DNA from: Mycobacterium sp.
GTDB lineage: Bacteria > Actinomycetota > Actinomycetes > Mycobacteriales > Mycobacteriaceae
Reading direction: 5' to 3'
Length of the DNA stretch: 64,000 bases
Assembly: GCA_003987775.1 (NCBI GenBank)
Contig: RXJD01000066.1
Coordinates: 62,001-126,000 of the forward strand
Part shown: piece by piece, positions 15,092 through 28,321 of the stretch
Position numbering within the stretch: position 1 is the stretch's first letter
How the letters are laid out: each line of letters starts with the position of its first letter
The notes under the pieces: generated by a model
The model's database searches: none
Told to the model about the DNA's origin: nothing
Seen by the model: the letters and a program-made list of their open reading frames with translations, nothing else
Program-made: the position numbers and the translations under genes

Positions 15092-18000
15092 CTACTCGTC
15101 GTCGTCCATGAAAGCCGCATTGACCAGGTCGTCGAGGTCCATGTCCGCGAGGTCCTTTCCGGCCGACTCGTCCTGCGGTGTCGCGCCGCTGCGGTCGCCG
15201 TCCTGCTCGTTGGCCAGCGCCAGCAGTAGGTCCAGCACGCCGGCCTGCCGCAGCCGCTTGACCGGGATGGACGCCACCACGCGCCGCAGTTCCTCTTCCC
15301 CTGGCGCCGCCGCGGGCTGTGCGTCCGGGTGCACCGTTCCGAGCAATTCCTGGTGGAAGTAGCCGGCCAGCGCCGCCGAGTTCGGGTAATCGAAGATCAG
15401 CGTCGGCGAAAGTGCCAGGCCGGTAGCGGCTTTGAGCCGGTTACGCATCTCGACCGCCGTCAGGGAGTCGAAGCCCAATTCCTGGAACGCCCGGTCGGGG
15501 TCGATGGCCTCGGGCGTGGTGTTGCCCAGCACGGTGGCGATGTGCGAGCGCACCAGGTCCAGCAGCACCGCGTGCTGCTCCTCCTCGTCCAGCCCTTCCA
15601 GCCGACCCAGTAGTGCCGACTTGGACTTGGCGGCGGCCAGCGAGTCGTCGACCTGCCGGCGCGCCGGCGCGTTGATCAGGTCCACGAACATCGGCGGCAA
15701 GGTCCCGGCGTCGAACTTGGCGCGCAGGGCCACCAGGTCGATGTGGGCCGGCAGCAGGAACGGCTCGTTGACAGCCAAGGCGGTGTCGAGCAGTTCCAGC
15801 GCTTCCTCCGAACCCATCGCCACGATGCCGTCGCGGGCGAACCGGGCGAGATCGGCCGCACCCAGCGCGCCGGTCATGCTGCTGGCCTGATCCCACAGCC
15901 CCCAGCCGAGTGAGACGGCCGGCAGCCCGTGCTGCTGGCGGTGCAGAGCCAGCGCGTCCAGGAACGAGTTTCCGGCGGCGTAGTTGGCCTGCCCGGACGC
16001 GCCGGCCAGCCCCGCGATCGACGAAAACATCACGAAGGCGGACAGTTTCAGGTCGCGGGTCAGCTCGTGCAGGTTCCACGCGGCATCTACTTTGGCGCGC
16101 AGCGCCGCGTCGACCCGTTCCGGGGTCAACGACGTGACCACCGCGTCGTCGAGTGTGCCCGCCGCGTGGACCACCGCCGAGAGCGGTCGGTGTTCCTGGA
16201 TGTCGGCGATCACCGTGGCCAGCGCCGCGCGGTCTGCCGCGTCGCAGGCGACCACCCGCACGGTTGCGCCGGCGGCGGTCAACTCTGCGGTCAGCTCGTC
16301 GGCGCCTGGCGCGTCCGGCCCGCGACGACTCAGCAACACCAACTCACGCACCTGGTGCCGGTGCACCAGATGCCGCGCCAGCGCCGAGCCGGCCATGCCG
16401 GTGCCGCCGGTGACCAGAACGGTGCCGTCGCCCAGAGCGGATTCCATGGTCATGACGACCTTGCCGACGTGGCGGGCCTGGCTGAGGTAGCGCAGGGCCG
16501 CCGCCGCGCGCCGCACGTCGAACACCGTGGCCGGCAGCGGCTTGAGCACTCCCGCAGCGAACAGTTCGGCCAGCTCCGCGAGCATCCGCTGAATGTGGTC
16601 GGGCCCGGCCTCGAAGAGGTCGAAGGCGCGGTAGCGCACGCCCTGTTCGGCGATCTCGGCGGCGTCGCGGATGTCGGTCTTTCCCATTTCGAGGAACACC
16701 CCACCCGGGGCCACCAGCCGCAGCGACGCGTCGACGAAGTCGCCGGCCAGTGAATCCAGCACCACGTCCACACCGCGTCCGCCGGTGGCGGCGCGGAAGG
16801 TGTCCTCGAAGTCCAGGGTGCGCGAGTCGCCGATGTGGGCATCGTCAAAGCCCATGGTACGCAGCGTGTCCCACTTGCCCTTGCTGGCGGTGGCGAACAC
16901 CTCGACGCCCCAGTGCCGGGCCAGCTGGACGGCCGCCATACCCACGCCGCCGGCGGCCGCGTGCACCAGCAGCCGCTGTCCGGGCCGCACGTCCGCCAGG
17001 ACCTTCAGCGCGTAGTACGCGGTGGCGAAGACGACCGGCGCGGTGGCGGCGTCGGTATCCGACCAGCCGGCCGGGATCCTGATCAGCAACCGCTCGTCGG
17101 TGGTCGCCACGGCCCCGGTTCCTTCCGGGAACAGCCCCGTCACCCGCTCGCCGACCGCGAAAAGACCGGCGTCCGAAGCGGTTTCGATGATCGTTCCGGA
17201 CGCTTCGACTCCCATGGCGGCAGCTTCGTCAGGGTAGAGACCGAGGGCGATCATGACGTCGCGGAAGTTGGCGGCCATGGCGCTGGTCGCGATGCGCACC
17301 TGCCGCGGACCCAGCGGTGCGTCCGCGTCGGGAATGCGCTCCATACGCAGGTTTTCGAACGTACCCGGGGTACTCATGCCCAATCGCCACGGACCGTCAC
17401 CCGGGGGCGCCAGCAAGCCGCGCACCGCGCGGCTGCCGTGCACGCGGGCAATGTGCGCCGTCCCGTTGCGCAACAACACTTGTGGCTCACCGACCGCCAG
17501 AACCACTGCCGCCTCGTCCTCGGCGATCGGCACATCGGTGTCCACCAGTACGATGCGGCCGGGGTGTTCGGTCTGAGCCGAACGGACCAGGCCCCAGACC
17601 GCGGCGCCGGCCAGATCGGTGATGCTCTCACCCGGCAGTGCCATTGCACCGTATGTCGACACCACCAGCACTCCCGAGTCGTGCTCGGCCAGCCAGGCCT
17701 GCACGGCCGCCAGCGCGCGATGGGTGGCGGTGTAGACCCCGGCCAGCGTGTCACCCGCGACCGGATCGGACTCGAAGACCTGGTAGGGCGGAGTGCTTGT
17801 CGCTCCTGCCGCCGGTGCCGGTGACCAGTTCACCTCGAAGAGCCGGTCGCCGGCCGAGCCGGCCAGGGCGGCCTTGAGCTGCTGCTCGGTCACCGGGCGG
17901 GCCACCATCGAGGCGACCGACAGGACCGGAAGGCCCAGCGCATCCGTCAACTCCACCGACACCGACGACGGTCCGGTGGGCGTGATGCGGGCCCGCACCG

Positions 18001-21000
18001 CCGATGCACCCGCCGCGTGCAGGCAGACACCCTGCCAGGCGAACGGCACCAGCACGCCGTCGCTGCGGTCCTCGTCGGCGGCCACGATGATCGCGTGCAG
18101 CGCGGCATCCAGCACCACCGGGTGCACGCCGAATCCCGCGGGCGACAAGCCCGCCGTGTCGGGCAGATTCACCTCGGCATAGAGGTCGTCACCGCGCCGC
18201 CACACCGCGGACAGCCCCTGGAAGGCCGGGCCGTAGCCGTACCCGCGCTCGGCCAGGCTCTCGTACATTCCGTTGACATCCACCGGGGCGGCGCCCGCCG
18301 GCGGCCACGTCGACAGGTCCGAGACCGGTTGCGCGGCAGCGGAACTCACCGAGCCCTCGGCGTGTAGCAGCCAGCCGCTTTCGGCCCGCGAGAACACCGA
18401 TACGCCGCGGGATCCCGAGTCATCGGCGGCATCGACGACGACTTGCACCGCGACCGAGCCGGATTCGGGCAGGATCAGCGGCGCGGCCAGGGTGAGTTCG
18501 TCGACCGTCGTGCAGCCGACCTCGTCACCGGCGCGAATGGCCAGTTCCACGAAGCCTGCGCCGGGGAATATCGAGACGCCACCAACCGCATGGTCGCGCA
18601 ACCAGCCGTGTGTCGCCGCCGACAGCCGGCCGGTCAGCACGACACCGCCCGAGGACGGCAGGTCGACCACGGCACCCAGCAGGGCGTGATCGCCGGACGC
18701 CAGGCCCAGGCCCTCGGGGTCGACGGCGGCACTGCCGGTGGACAACCAGAAGCGGCGTCGCTCGAAGGCGTACGTCGGCAATTCCACGAAGTTCGCCGGG
18801 CCCAGCATGGCCCGCCAGTCGACCGGAGCACCCGCAACGTGCATCTGCGCCACGGCGTTGGTCAGTGTGGTGGGTTCGGGTCGGTCCTTGCGCAGCGCGG
18901 AGCTTGCCGTGACCGCGACATCGGGCAGCGACTCGTCGATCGACGCCGTCAGGCCACCGCTCGGGCCGACCTCCAGAAACCTTGTCGCGCCTGCTGATTG
19001 CGCGAACCGGATGCTGTCGGCGAAGCGCACCGCTTCCCGCACGTGGCGCTTCCAGTAGGCCGCCGAGGCGAAGTCGTCGCCGGCGAGTTGCCCGGTCAGA
19101 TTCGAGATGACCGGGATCGTGGGTGATCCGATGGGCAGTCCGGCCGCGACCGCGCCGAACTCGTCGATCATCGGATCCATCAACGGGGAGTGGAAGGCAT
19201 GGGACACCGCGAGCTGGTGCACCCGGCGGCCCTCGGCGCGCAGCTGCTCGGCCACCGTGAGCACCGCTTGCTCAGCGCCGGAAATCACCACGGAGGCCGG
19301 CCCGTTGACCGCGGCGATGCTGACCTCCGCGGTCAGCAGCGGCCGTACCTCGTCCTCGGTGGCCTGCACGGCGACCATGGCGCCACCGGACGGCAGCCGC
19401 TGCATGAACCGTCCGCGTGCGGCGACCAGCACGGCGGCGTTCTCCAGCGACAGCACACCGGACACGTGCGCGGCGGACAGCTCACCGACGGAGTGCCCCA
19501 TCACGAAATCGGGCCGCACGCCCCAGGACTCCAGCAGCCGGAACAACGCGACCTCCACCGCGAACAACGCCGGCTGGGCGAATTCCGTGGTGTTGAGCAC
19601 ACTTTCGTCGTGGCCCCACATCACCTCGCGCAGTGGCCGCAGCAGGTGGCGGTCCAGTTCGCCGACGACGGTGTTGAACGCCTCGGCGAACACCGGGTAC
19701 GTCGCATGCAGGCCCATTCCCATGCCCAGCAGCTGGGAACCCTGGCCGGGGAAGACGAAGACGGTCTTGCCACCCGGCTGTGCCACTCCGCGGATGACCG
19801 TGCCGAGATCGTCGTCAGCTGCCAGTTCGGACAGCCCCGTTAGCAACGCGTCCCGGTCGCTGCCGATGACGACGGCGCGGTGCTCGAACGACGACCGGCC
19901 CGCCAGGGACCAGCCGACGTCGACGGCCGCGAGTTCGTCGTGCCCGCCCAGGTATTCGGCGAGCCGGCCTGCCTGGGTGCGCAATGCCGCGGCGGACTTG
20001 GCGGAGACAACCCACGGCAGCACAGCGGGTTTCGGGCCCGCAGGTGCGGCTGCGGGCGCGGCGGGTCCTGATTCGATGATCACGTGTGCGTTGGTGCCGC
20101 TGATCCCGAACGACGACACACCGGCGCGCCGGGCCCGGGCCGGTTCGTCCGGCCACGGCTGTGGCTCCGTCAGCAGCGCAACCGATCCCGTCGACCAGTC
20201 CACGTGCGGGCTCGGCGCGTCGACATGCAGCGTGGCCGGCAGCAACTGGTGCCGCATCGCCTGCACCATCTTGATCACCCCGGCGACACCGGCGGCGGCC
20301 TGGGTGTGGCCCATGTTGGACTTGATGGATCCGAGCCACAGCGGTTCGTTTCGGCCCTGCCCATAGGTGGCGAGCAACGCCTGCGCCTCGATTGGGTCGC
20401 CCAGCATGGTGCCGGTGCCGTGACCCTCGACGGCATCCACTTCGCTCGCGGACAGGCCCGCGTTGGCCAGCGCGGCGCGCACCACCCGCTGCTGGGAGGG
20501 ACCGTTGGGCGCGGTCAGCCCGTTGGACGCGCCGTCCTGGTTGATCGCCGACCCGCGTACCAGAGCCAGTACCGGGTGTCCCAGCCGCTGGGCATCGGAA
20601 AGCCGTTCGACGACCAGCATTCCGCCGCCCTCGGAGAATCCGGTGCCATCGGCGGCACCTGCGAAGGCCTTGCATCGGCCATCGGCCGACAGGCCCCGCA
20701 TGCGGCTGAACTCGATGAAGATGTCGGGCGTGGCGTTGATGGTCACACCGCCGGCCAGTGCCAGGTCGCACTCCCCCGACCGCAGCGACTGCACGGCCAT
20801 GTGCAACGCCACCAGCGACGAGGAGCATGCGGTGTCCACCGACACCGCCGGACCTTCCAGCCCGAGCACGTATGCCACCCGGCCCGAGGCGACGCTGGAC
20901 GACTGGCCGGTCAACCGGAAGCCTTCGGCCGCCTGTGCGGCGCCGATGCCGTAGCCCTGGGTGTACACCCCGGCGAACACGCCGGTTGCGCTGCCGCGCA

Positions 21001-24000
21001 GCGAGCCCGGCTCGATGCCGGCCCGTTCCAGGGCTTCCCAGGACAGCTCGAGGTAGAGGCGTTGCTGCGGGTCCATCGCGAGTGCTTCGCTGGGCGCGAT
21101 CCCGAAGAAGGCGGGGTCGAAATCGGCAACACCGTCCACGAAACCGCCGGTGCGCGTGTAGCAGGTGCCGGCGACGTCGGGATCGGCGTTGTACAGTCCG
21201 CCCAGGTCCCAGCCGCGGTCGACCGGGAAGTCCGAGAGCACGTCACGGCCCTGAAACACCATCTGCCACAGGTCTTCAGGTGAATTCACCCCGCCGGGGT
21301 AGCGGCACGACATGCCCACGATCGCGATCTGGTCTGCACCGGTGATGCGGGCGACCGGGCCGTGGGTGATCTCCTGCGGCACCCCGGCCAGTTCGGTACG
21401 GATGTAGGTGGCCAGGCCGCTCGGGGTCGGGTAGTCGAAGATCAGGGTGGGTGACAGCGACAGTCCGGTGGCCGACTTGAGCCGGTTGCGCATTTCGACC
21501 GCGGTCAGCGAGTCGAAGCCCAAGTCCTGGAAGGCTTTATCGGGATCGATTGCCTCCGGCGCGACGTTGCCCAGCACCGTGGCGATGTGGGAGCGCACCA
21601 GGTCGAGTAACAGGGCGTGCTGCTCGGCCTCCGGCAGGCCCTGCAACCGGTGCGCGAGAGCCGATTTCGACTTCGCAGCGGCCAGCGACTCGTCGACCTG
21701 CCGCCGTGTCGGCGCGGTGACGAGGTCGCGGAACATCGGCGGCACGGCGACCGCGTGGGCACGCAACGCGGCGAGATCGATGCGGGCCGGCGCCAGGAAA
21801 GGCTCGTCGACGATCAGTGCGGTGTCGAACAGTTCCAGCGCCTCGTGTGACGACAGGGCCAGGACGCCTTCGCGGCCCAACCGGGCCAGGTCGGCTTCGT
21901 CCAGCCCGCCGGTCATGGCGCTGGCCTGTTCCCACAGGCCCCAGCCCAGCGATATCGCCGGCTTGCCGTGTGCCCGCCGGTGGGCCGCCAGGCCGTCCAG
22001 GAAACAGTTGGCGGCCGAATAGTTCGCCTGCCCCGAGGAACCGACCAGACCGGCCATCGACGAAAACATCACGAAGGCAGAGACATTCAGGTCGGCGGTC
22101 AACTCGTGCAGATTCCAGGCCGCGTCCACTTTGGCTCGCAGCACCGAGTCGATCCGATCGGGTGTCAGTGACGTCACCACGGTGTCGTCGAGCACGCCGG
22201 CGGCGTGAATGACCGCGGACAGCGGCCGCTGCACCGGAATGTCAGCGATCACTTTGGCCAGCGCCGGGCGGTCGGAAGCGTCGCACGCCGCCACCTGCAC
22301 CTGGGCGCCGGCGGCCTCGAGTTCGGCGATCAACTCCGCCGCGCCGGGCGCGTCCGGTCCGCGCCGGCTGAGCAGCACCAGGTTGCGAACGCCGTGCTGG
22401 GTCACCACGTGGCGGGCCAGCGCCGAACCCGCCATGCCGGTGCCGCCGGTGATCAAGACGGTGCCGCGGGCCCACAGGCCCGGAAGGGTCATGACGACCT
22501 TGCCGATGTGACGGGCCTGGCTGAGATAGCGCAGAGCCGCCGGTGCGCGCCGGATGTCGAACGTCGTCACCGGCAAGGGGCGCAACACCCCTGAATCGAA
22601 GAGTTCGGCGAGGTCCAGCATGTACTCGTGCATGCGCGGACGACCGGGCTCGAAGAGGTCGAAGGCGCGGTAGCGCACGCCCGGGTATTGCTGGGCGATC
22701 ACCCCGGGGTCGCGGATGTCGGTCTTGCCCATCTCCAGGAACACCCCGCCGGGGGCGACCAGACGCAATGAGGCGTCCACGAATTCGCCCGCCAGCGAGT
22801 CGAGCACGATATCCATGCCCGCCCCGCCGGTGACGGCCCGGAACTTCTCCTCGAAGTCCAGGCTGCGCGAGTCGGAGATGTGGTCCTCGTCAAAGCCCAT
22901 GGCGCGCAGGGTGTCCCACTTGCCTTTGCTGGCGGTGCCGAACACTTCCAGCCCCAGGTGGCGGGCTAGCTGGGTGGCCGCCATGCCGACACCGCCGGCG
23001 GCGGCATGGATCAATACCCGCTGCCCCGGCTTGGCGGCTGCCAGGTCGATGAACGCGAACCAGGCCGTGGTGAAAACGGCTGAGATGGCGGCGGCTTCGG
23101 CGTACGACCAGTCCGAGGGCATCGGCAGCAGCAACCGGACATCGCCGGGAACCAGGGTGCCGCTGGTGTCGGGGAAGAAGCCGTATACCGAGTCACCGAC
23201 CGCGAATTCGGTGACGCCGGGTCCGACCTCGACGACCACGCCGGCACCCTCGCCACCCAGCAGCGCCTCGTGGGTGAACATGCCGAGCGTGATCATGATG
23301 TCGCGGAAGTTGGCCGCGATGGCGTGCAGGGCGACGCGGACGTAGCCGGGTTCCAGCGGGGCGCCGGCGTTGGGCACCGGCTCCAGGCGCAGGTTCTCGA
23401 AGGTGCCCGCGCTGCTCAGGCCGAGCCGCCACGGGCCGTCACCGGGCGGGTCCAGAATCTGGTCCACCGCGCGGCTGCCGCGAACCCGCGGGGTGTAGAT
23501 CTGCCCCGCACGCACCAACAGTTGCGGCTCACCCACCGCCAGCGCTGCGGACAGCGTCGAATCATCCAGTGGCGCATCGGAATCGATCAGCACCAGGCGG
23601 CCGGGGTTCTCGGTCTGCGCCGAGCGCACCAGGCCCCAGACCGCCGCGCCCGCCAGGTCGGTGACGTCCTCGGCCGGCAGCGCCATGGCGCCGCGGGTCG
23701 CCACGACGAGCACACCCGTCTCGTGTTCGGCCAGCCACGACTGGACCGCGGCCAGGGCGCGGTGCGTGCGTTCGTAGCTTGCCGTGACCGGATCCTCGCC
23801 AGTGACCCCGGATTCGAAAACCTCGTAAGGTGCCGTGGGGGCCGCGGCGCCGGATGTCGCCGGCGTCCACACGAGTTCGAAGAGCCGGTCCGGGCCAGAG
23901 CCGGAAAGCGCTGCCCGCAGCCGCTTCTCGTTCACCGGGCGGGCCACCATGGCAGCGACCGAAAGCACCGGCAAGCCCAGGCCGTCGGCCAGTTCGACCG

Positions 24001-27000
24001 AGACCGCGGACTCGCCGACGGGCGCGATCCGCGCCCGTACCGCCGAGGCGCCCGCCGCGTGCAGCGTCACACCCTGCCACGAGAACGGCAGGACGAGTTC
24101 GGCCGCGGGATTGGCCAGTACCGCGGCGTGCAGCGCCGCGTCGAGCAACGCGGGATGCGCCCCGTACGAGGCCGAGCCGCCGGCCTTCTCCGGCAGCGTC
24201 ACCTCGGCGAACAGTTCCTGGCCACGCGACCACAACGCGGTCAACCCGCGGAACGCCGGGCCGTAGCCGTACCCGTGTTCGGCGAGCCGCTCGTAGCCAC
24301 CGGTCAGGTCGATGGCGACGGCGCCTTGCGGCGGCCACACCGACAGATCAGCAGCGGGTTCCACGGTGCCCGAACGCAGTGTTCCCTCGGCATGGCACAC
24401 CCACACCGAGCCGCCGTCGATGTCGGCGTGCGAGTAGATCGAGACACCGCGCTGCCCGGTCTCATCGGCGGCCGCTCCCACGATCACCTGCACCGCAACG
24501 GATCCCGAGGCCGGTATCACCAGGGGTGAGCGCAATGTCAACTCGTCGACCACCGAACAGCCCACCTCGTCGCCGGCGCGGATGGCCAGTTCGACGAAGC
24601 CGGTGCCCGGGAACACCACCATGCCGGACACGGCGTGGTCGGCCAGCCATGCCTGGACGCTCGGTGACAGCCGGCCGGTCAGCACGACGCCACCCGAATC
24701 GGGCAACTCCACCACCGCGCGCAGCAACGGGTGCTCGCTGGCGGCCAGCCCCAGACCGGAGGCGTCGGCGGCCGTACCCTCGCTGGACAGCCAGAACCGG
24801 CGTTTGTCGAAGGCGTATGTGGGCAGTTCGACGAACCCGGCTCCGTCCAGCAGACCGCGCCAGTTCACCACCACACCGGCGACGAAGGCGGTAGCGGCCG
24901 ACGACAGAAAACGCTGCAGTCCGCCGTCGTCGCGACCCAGGGTGGGGACCACCACCGCTTCGGTGCCGCAGGCGCCCGCGGCGCCCTCGATGCCGGCGAT
25001 CAACGCCGGATGCGGACTGGATTCGATGAACACCCGGTACCCGTGCTCGCAGGCGCTGCGGACCGCCTGGTCGAGCTGCACGGTCTGGCGGATATTGCGG
25101 TACCAGTACTCCGCGTCCAAACCGGCTGTGTCGAAACGACTTCCGGTCACCGTGGAGAAGAAGGCGATCCGGGACGACGACGGCTCCAGGCCGGCCAGCA
25201 CCTCGGTGAGTTCGGCGCGGATCGCCTCGACCTCGGCCGAATGCGACGCGTAGTCGACCTCGATCCGGCGCACCCGCAACTCCCGCTCGACGCAGTTCGC
25301 ACTGAGCTCGTCGAGCGCGGCGACGTCGCCGGAGACCACGACCGCGGAGGGTCCGTTGACGGCAGCGATGTCGAGCCGATCACCGAAGGGCGCCAACAAC
25401 TCCCGGGCCTGATCGGCACCGCACGCGATCGAGAGCATGCCGCCCGGCCCGGCCAGACCGGTCAGTAGCTTGCTGCGCAGGGTGACCACCTTCGCGGCGT
25501 CGCGCAACGACAGCGCGCCGGCGACACAGGCCGCGGCGATCTCGCCCTGGGAGTGACCGATGACGGCATCCGGGCGCACCCCGATCGAGCGCCATAACTC
25601 GGCCAGCGACACCATCACCGCGAACAGCACCGGTTGCACCACGTCGACGCGGTCCAGCCCGGGGGCGCCGGGTGTGCCACGAAGCACGTCGATCAGCGAC
25701 CAGTCGACGAATTCGGCGAAGGTCTCGGCGCACGCTTGGATCTGCCGCGCGAATACCGGTGCGGTGTCCAGCAATTCGACGGCCATACCTGCCCACTGGG
25801 AACCCTGGCCGGGGAAGACGAAGACGGTCTTGCCGACAGGCTGGGCGACACCACGGATGAAGTCACCCGGCGCGTCGGCGGCCAGCGCCGCCAGTCCGTT
25901 CAGCAGGCGGTCGCGGTCGCCGCCGACGATGACGGCCCGATGCTCGAAGGGGGTGCGGCCCGCCAGTGACCAGGCCACGTCAGCGAGGTCCAGATCCTCA
26001 TGCGCGCCGATGTATTCGGCCAGTCGGGCCGCCTGCGCGGTCAACGCGGAGGCTGATTTGGCCGAGATCGTCCACGGCACTGCCGGGCGCGGGGCGACGT
26101 TCTCGCGCGGCTGGTCGGACGGGGCGGACTCGATGATCACGTGCGCGTTCGTGCCGCTGATCCCGAACGACGACACCGCCGCGCGGCGGGCCCGGGCCGG
26201 CTCGGTCTTCCACGGCTGGGGCTGGGCCAACAACTCCACCGACCCCGCCGACCAATCCACATGCGGCGACGGCACATCCACGTGCAGGGTCGCCGGCAAC
26301 ACCTCGTGGCGCATGGCCTGCACCATCTTGATCACACCGGCGACACCGGCCGCGGCCTGCGTGTGGCCCATGTTCGACTTGATCGAACCGAGCCAGAGCG
26401 GCTGGCGTCCGGCTTCCGCGCGCCCCTGCCCGTAGGTCGCCAGCAACGCCTGTGCCTCGATCGGGTCGCCGAGCGTCGTGCCGGTGCCGTGGCCCTCGAC
26501 CACGTCGACGTCGATCGCGGACAGCCCGGCGTTGGCCAGCGCTGCGCGCACCACTCGCTGCTGGGAAGGACCGTTGGGTGCGGTCAGCCCATTGGAGGCG
26601 CCGTCCTGGTTCACCGCCGTGCCCCGGACCACCGCCAGCACGGGATGACCCAGTCGCCGCGCATCCGAAAGTCGTTCCACCACAACGATGGCGCCGCCCT
26701 CGGACCATCCCACTCCGTCGGCTGCGCCCGCGTAGGCCTTGCACCGGCCGTCCGGAGCCAGGCCCCGGTGCCGGCTGAACTCGACGAAAACCGTCGGGGT
26801 GGCGTTGACGGTCGCGCCACCGGCCAGCGCCAGGTCGCACTCCCCCGACCGCAACGACTGCACCGCCATGTGCAGCGCGACCAGCGAGGACGAACACGCC
26901 GTGTCCACCGAGACCGCCGGGCCTTCCAGACCCAGCACATAGGACACCCGGCCGGAGGCGACGCTGGACGTCATCCCGGTAAGCCGGTAGCCCTCGATCT

Positions 27001-27502
27001 CCTCAGCAAACATTCCGTAGCCCTGGGCGATGATTCCGGCAAACACACCGGTGGCGCTGCCCCGCAATGCGGCGGGATCGATTCCGGCCCGTTCCAGGGC
27101 TTCCCAGGACAGCTCCAGCAGCATCCGGTGCTGGGGATCCATCGCCAGGGCCTCGCTGGGCGCGATACCGAAGAAGGCGGCATCGAAGTCGCCGACTCCG
27201 TCGACGAAACCGCCGGTGTTCGCGTAGGTCTTGTGCGCCGCGTCCGGGTCGGGATCGAACAGCTGACCGACATCCCAGCCGCGGTCGGTGGGGAACTCGG
27301 CGATCACGTCGCGGCCGTCGGCCACCATTCGCCACAGGCTGTCCGGGGAGTCGACGCCGCCCGGGAACCGGCAGGACATTCCGACGATGGCGATCGGCTC
27401 GCTGGTCCGCTCCAGCAGCGCACGGTTGGTCTTCTTCAGGCGTTCTACCTGGACCAGCGCTTTCCGCAATGCTTCAGTCGCATGCTGGAGCTGATCACTC
27501 AT
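15092..27502 (-). CDS. pks12: Mycoketide polyketide synthase, two complete modules
   Basis: A 4136-residue type I synthase. Residues 1-32 form a coiled-coil docking helix. Module 1 (about 27400-21430) and module 2 (about 21340-15370) each read KS-AT-DH-ER-KR-ACP. Features seen: KS Cys203 in DTACSSS, DH motifs [11 protein letters not shown] and [13 protein letters not shown] motifs [13 protein letters not shown] motifs [13 protein letters not shown], and ACP serines in [13 protein letters not shown]1 has GHSQGE and YASH (methylmalonyl type). AT2 has GHSVGE and HAFH (malonyl type). This fits alternating methyl-branched and unbranched extension by successive Pks12 copies, giving mycoketides that are mannosyl-phosphorylated. 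An acidic C-terminal docking segment ends the protein. ATG 27502 has GAGGGGT five bases upstream. There is no thioesterase. Confidence 0.97.
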   Translation of the reverse strand: MSDQLQHATEALRKALVQVERLKKTNRALLERTSEPIAIVGMSCRFPGGVDSPDSLWRMVADGRDVIAEFPTDRGWDVGQLFDPDPDAAHKTYANTGGFVDGVGDFDAAFFGIAPSEALAMDPQHRMLLELSWEALERAGIDPAALRGSATGVFAGIIAQGYGMFAEEIEGYRLTGMTSSVASGRVSYVLGLEGPAVSVDTACSSSLVALHMAVQSLRSGECDLALAGGATVNATPTVFVEFSRHRGLAPDGRCKAYAGAADGVGWSEGGAIVVVERLSDARRLGHPVLAVVRGTAVNQDGASNGLTAPNGPSQQRVVRAALANAGLSAIDVDVVEGHGTGTTLGDPIEAQALLATYGQGRAEAGRQPLWLGSIKSNMGHTQAAAGVAGVIKMVQAMRHEVLPATLHVDVPSPHVDWSAGSVELLAQPQPWKTEPARARRAAVSSFGISGTNAHVIIESAPSDQPRENVAPRPAVPWTISAKSASALTAQAARLAEYIGAHEDLDLADVAWSLAGRTPFEHRAVIVGGDRDRLLNGLAALAADAPGDFIRGVAQPVGKTVFVFPGQGSQWAGMAVELLDTAPVFARQIQACAETFAEFVDWSLIDVLRGTPGAPGLDRVDVVQPVLFAVMVSLAELWRSIGVRPDAVIGHSQGEIAAACVAGALSLRDAAKVVTLRSKLLTGLAGPGGMLSIACGADQARELLAPFGDRLDIAAVNGPSAVVVSGDVAALDELSANCVERELRVRRIEVDYASHSAEVEAIRAELTEVLAGLEPSSSRIAFFSTVTGSRFDTAGLDAEYWYRNIRQTVQLDQAVRSACEHGYRVFIESSPHPALIAGIEGAAGACGTEAVVVPTLGRDDGGLQRFLSSAATAFVAGVVVNWRGLLDGAGFVELPTYAFDKRRFWLSSEGTAADASGLGLAASEHPLLRAVVELPDSGGVVLTGRLSPSVQAWLADHAVSGMVVFPGTGFVELAIRAGDEVGCSVVDELTLRSPLVIPASGSVAVQVIVGAAADETGQRGVSIYSHADIDGGSVWVCHAEGTLRSGTVEPAADLSVWPPQGAVAIDLTGGYERLAEHGYGYGPAFRGLTALWSRGQELFAEVTLPEKAGGSASYGAHPALLDAALHAAVLANPAAELVLPFSWQGVTLHAAGASAVRARIAPVGESAVSVELADGLGLPVLSVAAMVARPVNEKRLRAALSGSGPDRLFELVWTPATSGAAAPTAPYEVFESGVTGEDPVTASYERTHRALAAVQSWLAEHETGVLVVATRGAMALPAEDVTDLAGAAVWGLVRSAQTENPGRLVLIDSDAPLDDSTLSAALAVGEPQLLVRAGQIYTPRVRGSRAVDQILDPPGDGPWRLGLSSAGTFENLRLEPVPNAGAPLEPGYVRVALHAIAANFRDIMITLGMFTHEALLGGEGAGVVVEVGPGVTEFAVGDSVYGFFPDTSGTLVPGDVRLLLPMPSDWSYAEAAAISAVFTTAWFAFIDLAAAKPGQRVLIHAAAGGVGMAATQLARHLGLEVFGTASKGKWDTLRAMGFDEDHISDSRSLDFEEKFRAVTGGAGMDIVLDSLAGEFVDASLRLVAPGGVFLEMGKTDIRDPGVIAQQYPGVRYRAFDLFEPGRPRMHEYMLDLAELFDSGVLRPLPVTTFDIRRAPAALRYLSQARHIGKVVMTLPGLWARGTVLITGGTGMAGSALARHVVTQHGVRNLVLLSRRGPDAPGAAELIAELEAAGAQVQVAACDASDRPALAKVIADIPVQRPLSAVIHAAGVLDDTVVTSLTPDRIDSVLRAKVDAAWNLHELTADLNVSAFVMFSSMAGLVGSSGQANYSAANCFLDGLAAHRRAHGKPAISLGWGLWEQASAMTGGLDEADLARLGREGVLALSSHEALELFDTALIVDEPFLAPARIDLAALRAHAVAVPPMFRDLVTAPTRRQVDESLAAAKSKSALAHRLQGLPEAEQHALLLDLVRSHIATVLGNVAPEAIDPDKAFQDLGFDSLTAVEMRNRLKSATGLSLSPTLIFDYPTPSGLATYIRTELAGVPQEITHGPVARITGADQIAIVGMSCRYPGGVNSPEDLWQMVFQGRDVLSDFPVDRGWDLGGLYNADPDVAGTCYTRTGGFVDGVADFDPAFFGIAPSEALAMDPQQRLYLELSWEALERAGIEPGSLRGSATGVFAGVYTQGYGIGAAQAAEGFRLTGQSSSVASGRVAYVLGLEGPAVSVDTACSSSLVALHMAVQSLRSGECDLALAGGVTINATPDIFIEFSRMRGLSADGRCKAFAGAADGTGFSEGGGMLVVERLSDAQRLGHPVLALVRGSAINQDGASNGLTAPNGPSQQRVVRAALANAGLSASEVDAVEGHGTGTMLGDPIEAQALLATYGQGRNEPLWLGSIKSNMGHTQAAAGVAGVIKMVQAMRHQLLPATLHVDAPSPHVDWSTGSVALLTEPQPWPDEPARARRAGVSSFGISGTNAHVIIESGPAAPAAAPAGPKPAVLPWVVSAKSAAALRTQAGRLAEYLGGHDELAAVDVGWSLAGRSSFEHRAVVIGSDRDALLTGLSELAADDDLGTVIRGVAQPGGKTVFVFPGQGSQLLGMGMGLHATYPVFAEAFNTVVGELDRHLLRPLREVMWGHDESVLNTTEFAQPALFAVEVALFRLLESWGVRPDFVMGHSVGELSAAHVSGVLSLENAAVLVAARGRFMQRLPSGGAMVAVQATEDEVRPLLTAEVSIAAVNGPASVVISGAEQAVLTVAEQLRAEGRRVHQLAVSHAFHSPLMDPMIDEFGAVAAGLPIGSPTIPVISNLTGQLAGDDFASAAYWKRHVREAVRFADSIRFAQSAGATRFLEVGPSGGLTASIDESLPDVAVTASSALRKDRPEPTTLTNAVAQMHVAGAPVDWRAMLGPANFVELPTYAFERRRFWLSTGSAAVDPEGLGLASGDHALLGAVVDLPSSGGVVLTGRLSAATHGWLRDHAVGGVSIFPGAGFVELAIRAGDEVGCTTVDELTLAAPLILPESGSVAVQVVVDAADDSGSRGVSVFSRAESGWLLHAEGSVSSAAAQPVSDLSTWPPAGAAPVDVNGMYESLAERGYGYGPAFQGLSAVWRRGDDLYAEVNLPDTAGLSPAGFGVHPVVLDAALHAIIVAADEDRSDGVLVPFAWQGVCLHAAGASAVRARITPTGPSSVSVELTDALGLPVLSVASMVARPVTEQQLKAALAGSAGDRLFEVNWSPAPAAGATSTPPYQVFESDPVAGDTLAGVYTATHRALAAVQAWLAEHDSGVLVVSTYGAMALPGESITDLAGAAVWGLVRSAQTEHPGRIVLVDTDVPIAEDEAAVVLAVGEPQVLLRNGTAHIARVHGSRAVRGLLAPPGDGPWRLGMSTPGTFENLRMERIPDADAPLGPRQVRIATSAMAANFRDVMIALGLYPDEAAAMGVEASGTIIETASDAGLFAVGERVTGLFPEGTGAVATTDERLLIRIPAGWSDTDAATAPVVFATAYYALKVLADVRPGQRLLVHAAAGGVGMAAVQLARHWGVEVFATASKGKWDTLRTMGFDDAHIGDSRTLDFEDTFRAATGGRGVDVVLDSLAGDFVDASLRLVAPGGVFLEMGKTDIRDAAEIAEQGVRYRAFDLFEAGPDHIQRMLAELAELFAAGVLKPLPATVFDVRRAAAALRYLSQARHVGKVVMTMESALGDGTVLVTGGTGMAGSALARHLVHRHQVRELVLLSRRGPDAPGADELTAELTAAGATVRVVACDAADRAALATVIADIQEHRPLSAVVHAAGTLDDAVVTSLTPERVDAALRAKVDAAWNLHELTRDLKLSAFVMFSSIAGLAGASGQANYAAGNSFLDALALHRQQHGLPAVSLGWGLWDQASSMTGALGAADLARFARDGIVAMGSEEALELLDTALAVNEPFLLPAHIDLVALRAKFDAGTLPPMFVDLINAPARRQVDDSLAAAKSKSALLGRLEGLDEEEQHAVLLDLVRSHIATVLGNTTPEAIDPDRAFQELGFDSLTAVEMRNRLKAATGLALSPTLIFDYPNSAALAGYFHQELLGTVHPDAQPAAAPGEEELRRVVASIPVKRLRQAGVLDLLLALANEQDGDRSGATPQDESAGKDLADMDLDDLVNAAFMDDDE

Positions 27503-27797
27503 TACTAACCCCTCGCCTAATTTGGTCGTCTCTGACCCGCCGAATGCGGCTCTCGCCGAGTCATAGATAGTGCTGCGCGAAGCGACCGCTTGGTGCAGCA
27601 TTCCGACCCAAGAATCTCGCTCGTGAGTATCGCCAACTCCGGCAGGATTTCAAAAACGTCGACTACTCCCAGCGCCTAGCCGAAGACCGGCCGGGCACCC
27701 CGCGTACCGTGAGCCTTCTGCACTCCCTTGTACACCTGGCCCGCCGTCCATGGCGCGACTTTACCGGTCCGGACGCCACGCGCGGTCCGCGAACGCC
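27503..27797. other. Non-coding 295-nt region upstream of pks12
   Basis: No convincing gene, RNA or strong hairpin is seen here. The stretch separates the stop of the upstream Cys-rich protein gene from the pks12 start and probably holds the pks12 promoter on the minus strand. The only clear element is the pks12 ribosome binding site (ACCCCTC on plus at 27508-27514). The G+C looks slightly lower near the pks12 end. Confidence 0.5.
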
Positions 27798-28181
27798 TCA
27801 GACTCCCACCCGCCGCCAGCCGTCCGCGGCCCTGGCAGCGCGCAGTAGCTCGTCGCACAATTCGCGCAGTTCACGCGCTGCCGCGCCCTCATCCAGCGCG
27901 GTGACGACGTCTTCAGCGGCGCATCTGACCTGATAGACGCGATCGGAGAGATCGGCAGCCTCTTCGGCCGACAACACCACCGCATCGGTGGGCAGCGCAG
28001 CGACGTCGCCGCGGGAGATCATCGCCCGCTGTTCGTAGGCCCGCTGCCGACACGACTGCCGGCAGTACTGGCGGCGCCGGCCCATTCCGACATCGGCCAC
28101 ATCACGACCACACCAGCGGCACGGCTGAGGCCGAACGCGACGACTCACGCCTGACGACTTTAGTCCGATACCGGCCGCCAT
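27798..28181 (-). CDS. Small Cys-rich protein, Rv2049c position
   Basis: A 127-residue protein with CRWCGRDV near the N-terminus and RRQYCRQSCRQRAYEQR about 20 residues later. This resembles a C-x2-C / C-x3-C treble-clef zinc motif common in actinobacterial small proteins. The C-terminal 75 residues are helical and acidic (AEEAADLSDRVYQVRC). ATG 28181 is preferred over an in-frame ATG at 28223, which would reach closer to the rbpA promoter. A shorter product as annotated in M. tuberculosis is also possible. It is divergent from rbpA. The function is unknown; zinc and nucleic-acid binding is a guess from the motif. Confidence 0.6.
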   Translation of the reverse strand: MAAGIGLKSSGVSRRVRPQPCRWCGRDVADVGMGRRRQYCRQSCRQRAYEQRAMISRGDVAALPTDAVVLSAEEAADLSDRVYQVRCAAEDVVTALDEGAAARELRELCDELLRAARAADGWRRVGV

Positions 28182-28230
28182 CCCGGTATCATGGACAGTC
28201 GCGTCGCGCACCGCGCAGAACAAACCAACC

Positions 28231-28260
28231 GGGAACTTGTGCAGACGGTCTTAACGTTTG
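28231..28260 (+). promoter_or_regulatory. Candidate SigH/SigE-type promoter for rbpA
   Basis: GGGAAC at 28231-28236 and CGTTTG at 28255-28260, spaced 18 nt, match the GGAA..CGTT pattern of mycobacterial SigH/SigE and streptomycete SigR promoters. The rbpA start is 62 nt downstream of it. S. coelicolor rbpA is known to be SigR-controlled, so a stress promoter here fits. A housekeeping promoter may also be present. Confidence 0.4.
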
Positions 28261-28321
28261 CTTAGAGAGATTCAGATTACGGGAGCACCAGCAGCTCGCC
28301 GGACCCAAAGGAGCAGCACCA

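Noticed and set aside
15092..27502. Two near-identical halves of pks12 as an assembly duplication
   Set aside because: The AT domains differ at specificity residues and the DH/ER regions differ in sequence, so these are two real modules, as in the known enzyme.
27503..27797. tRNA or small RNA in the region upstream of pks12
   Set aside because: No cloverleaf, CCA end or convincing long hairpin was found by eye.
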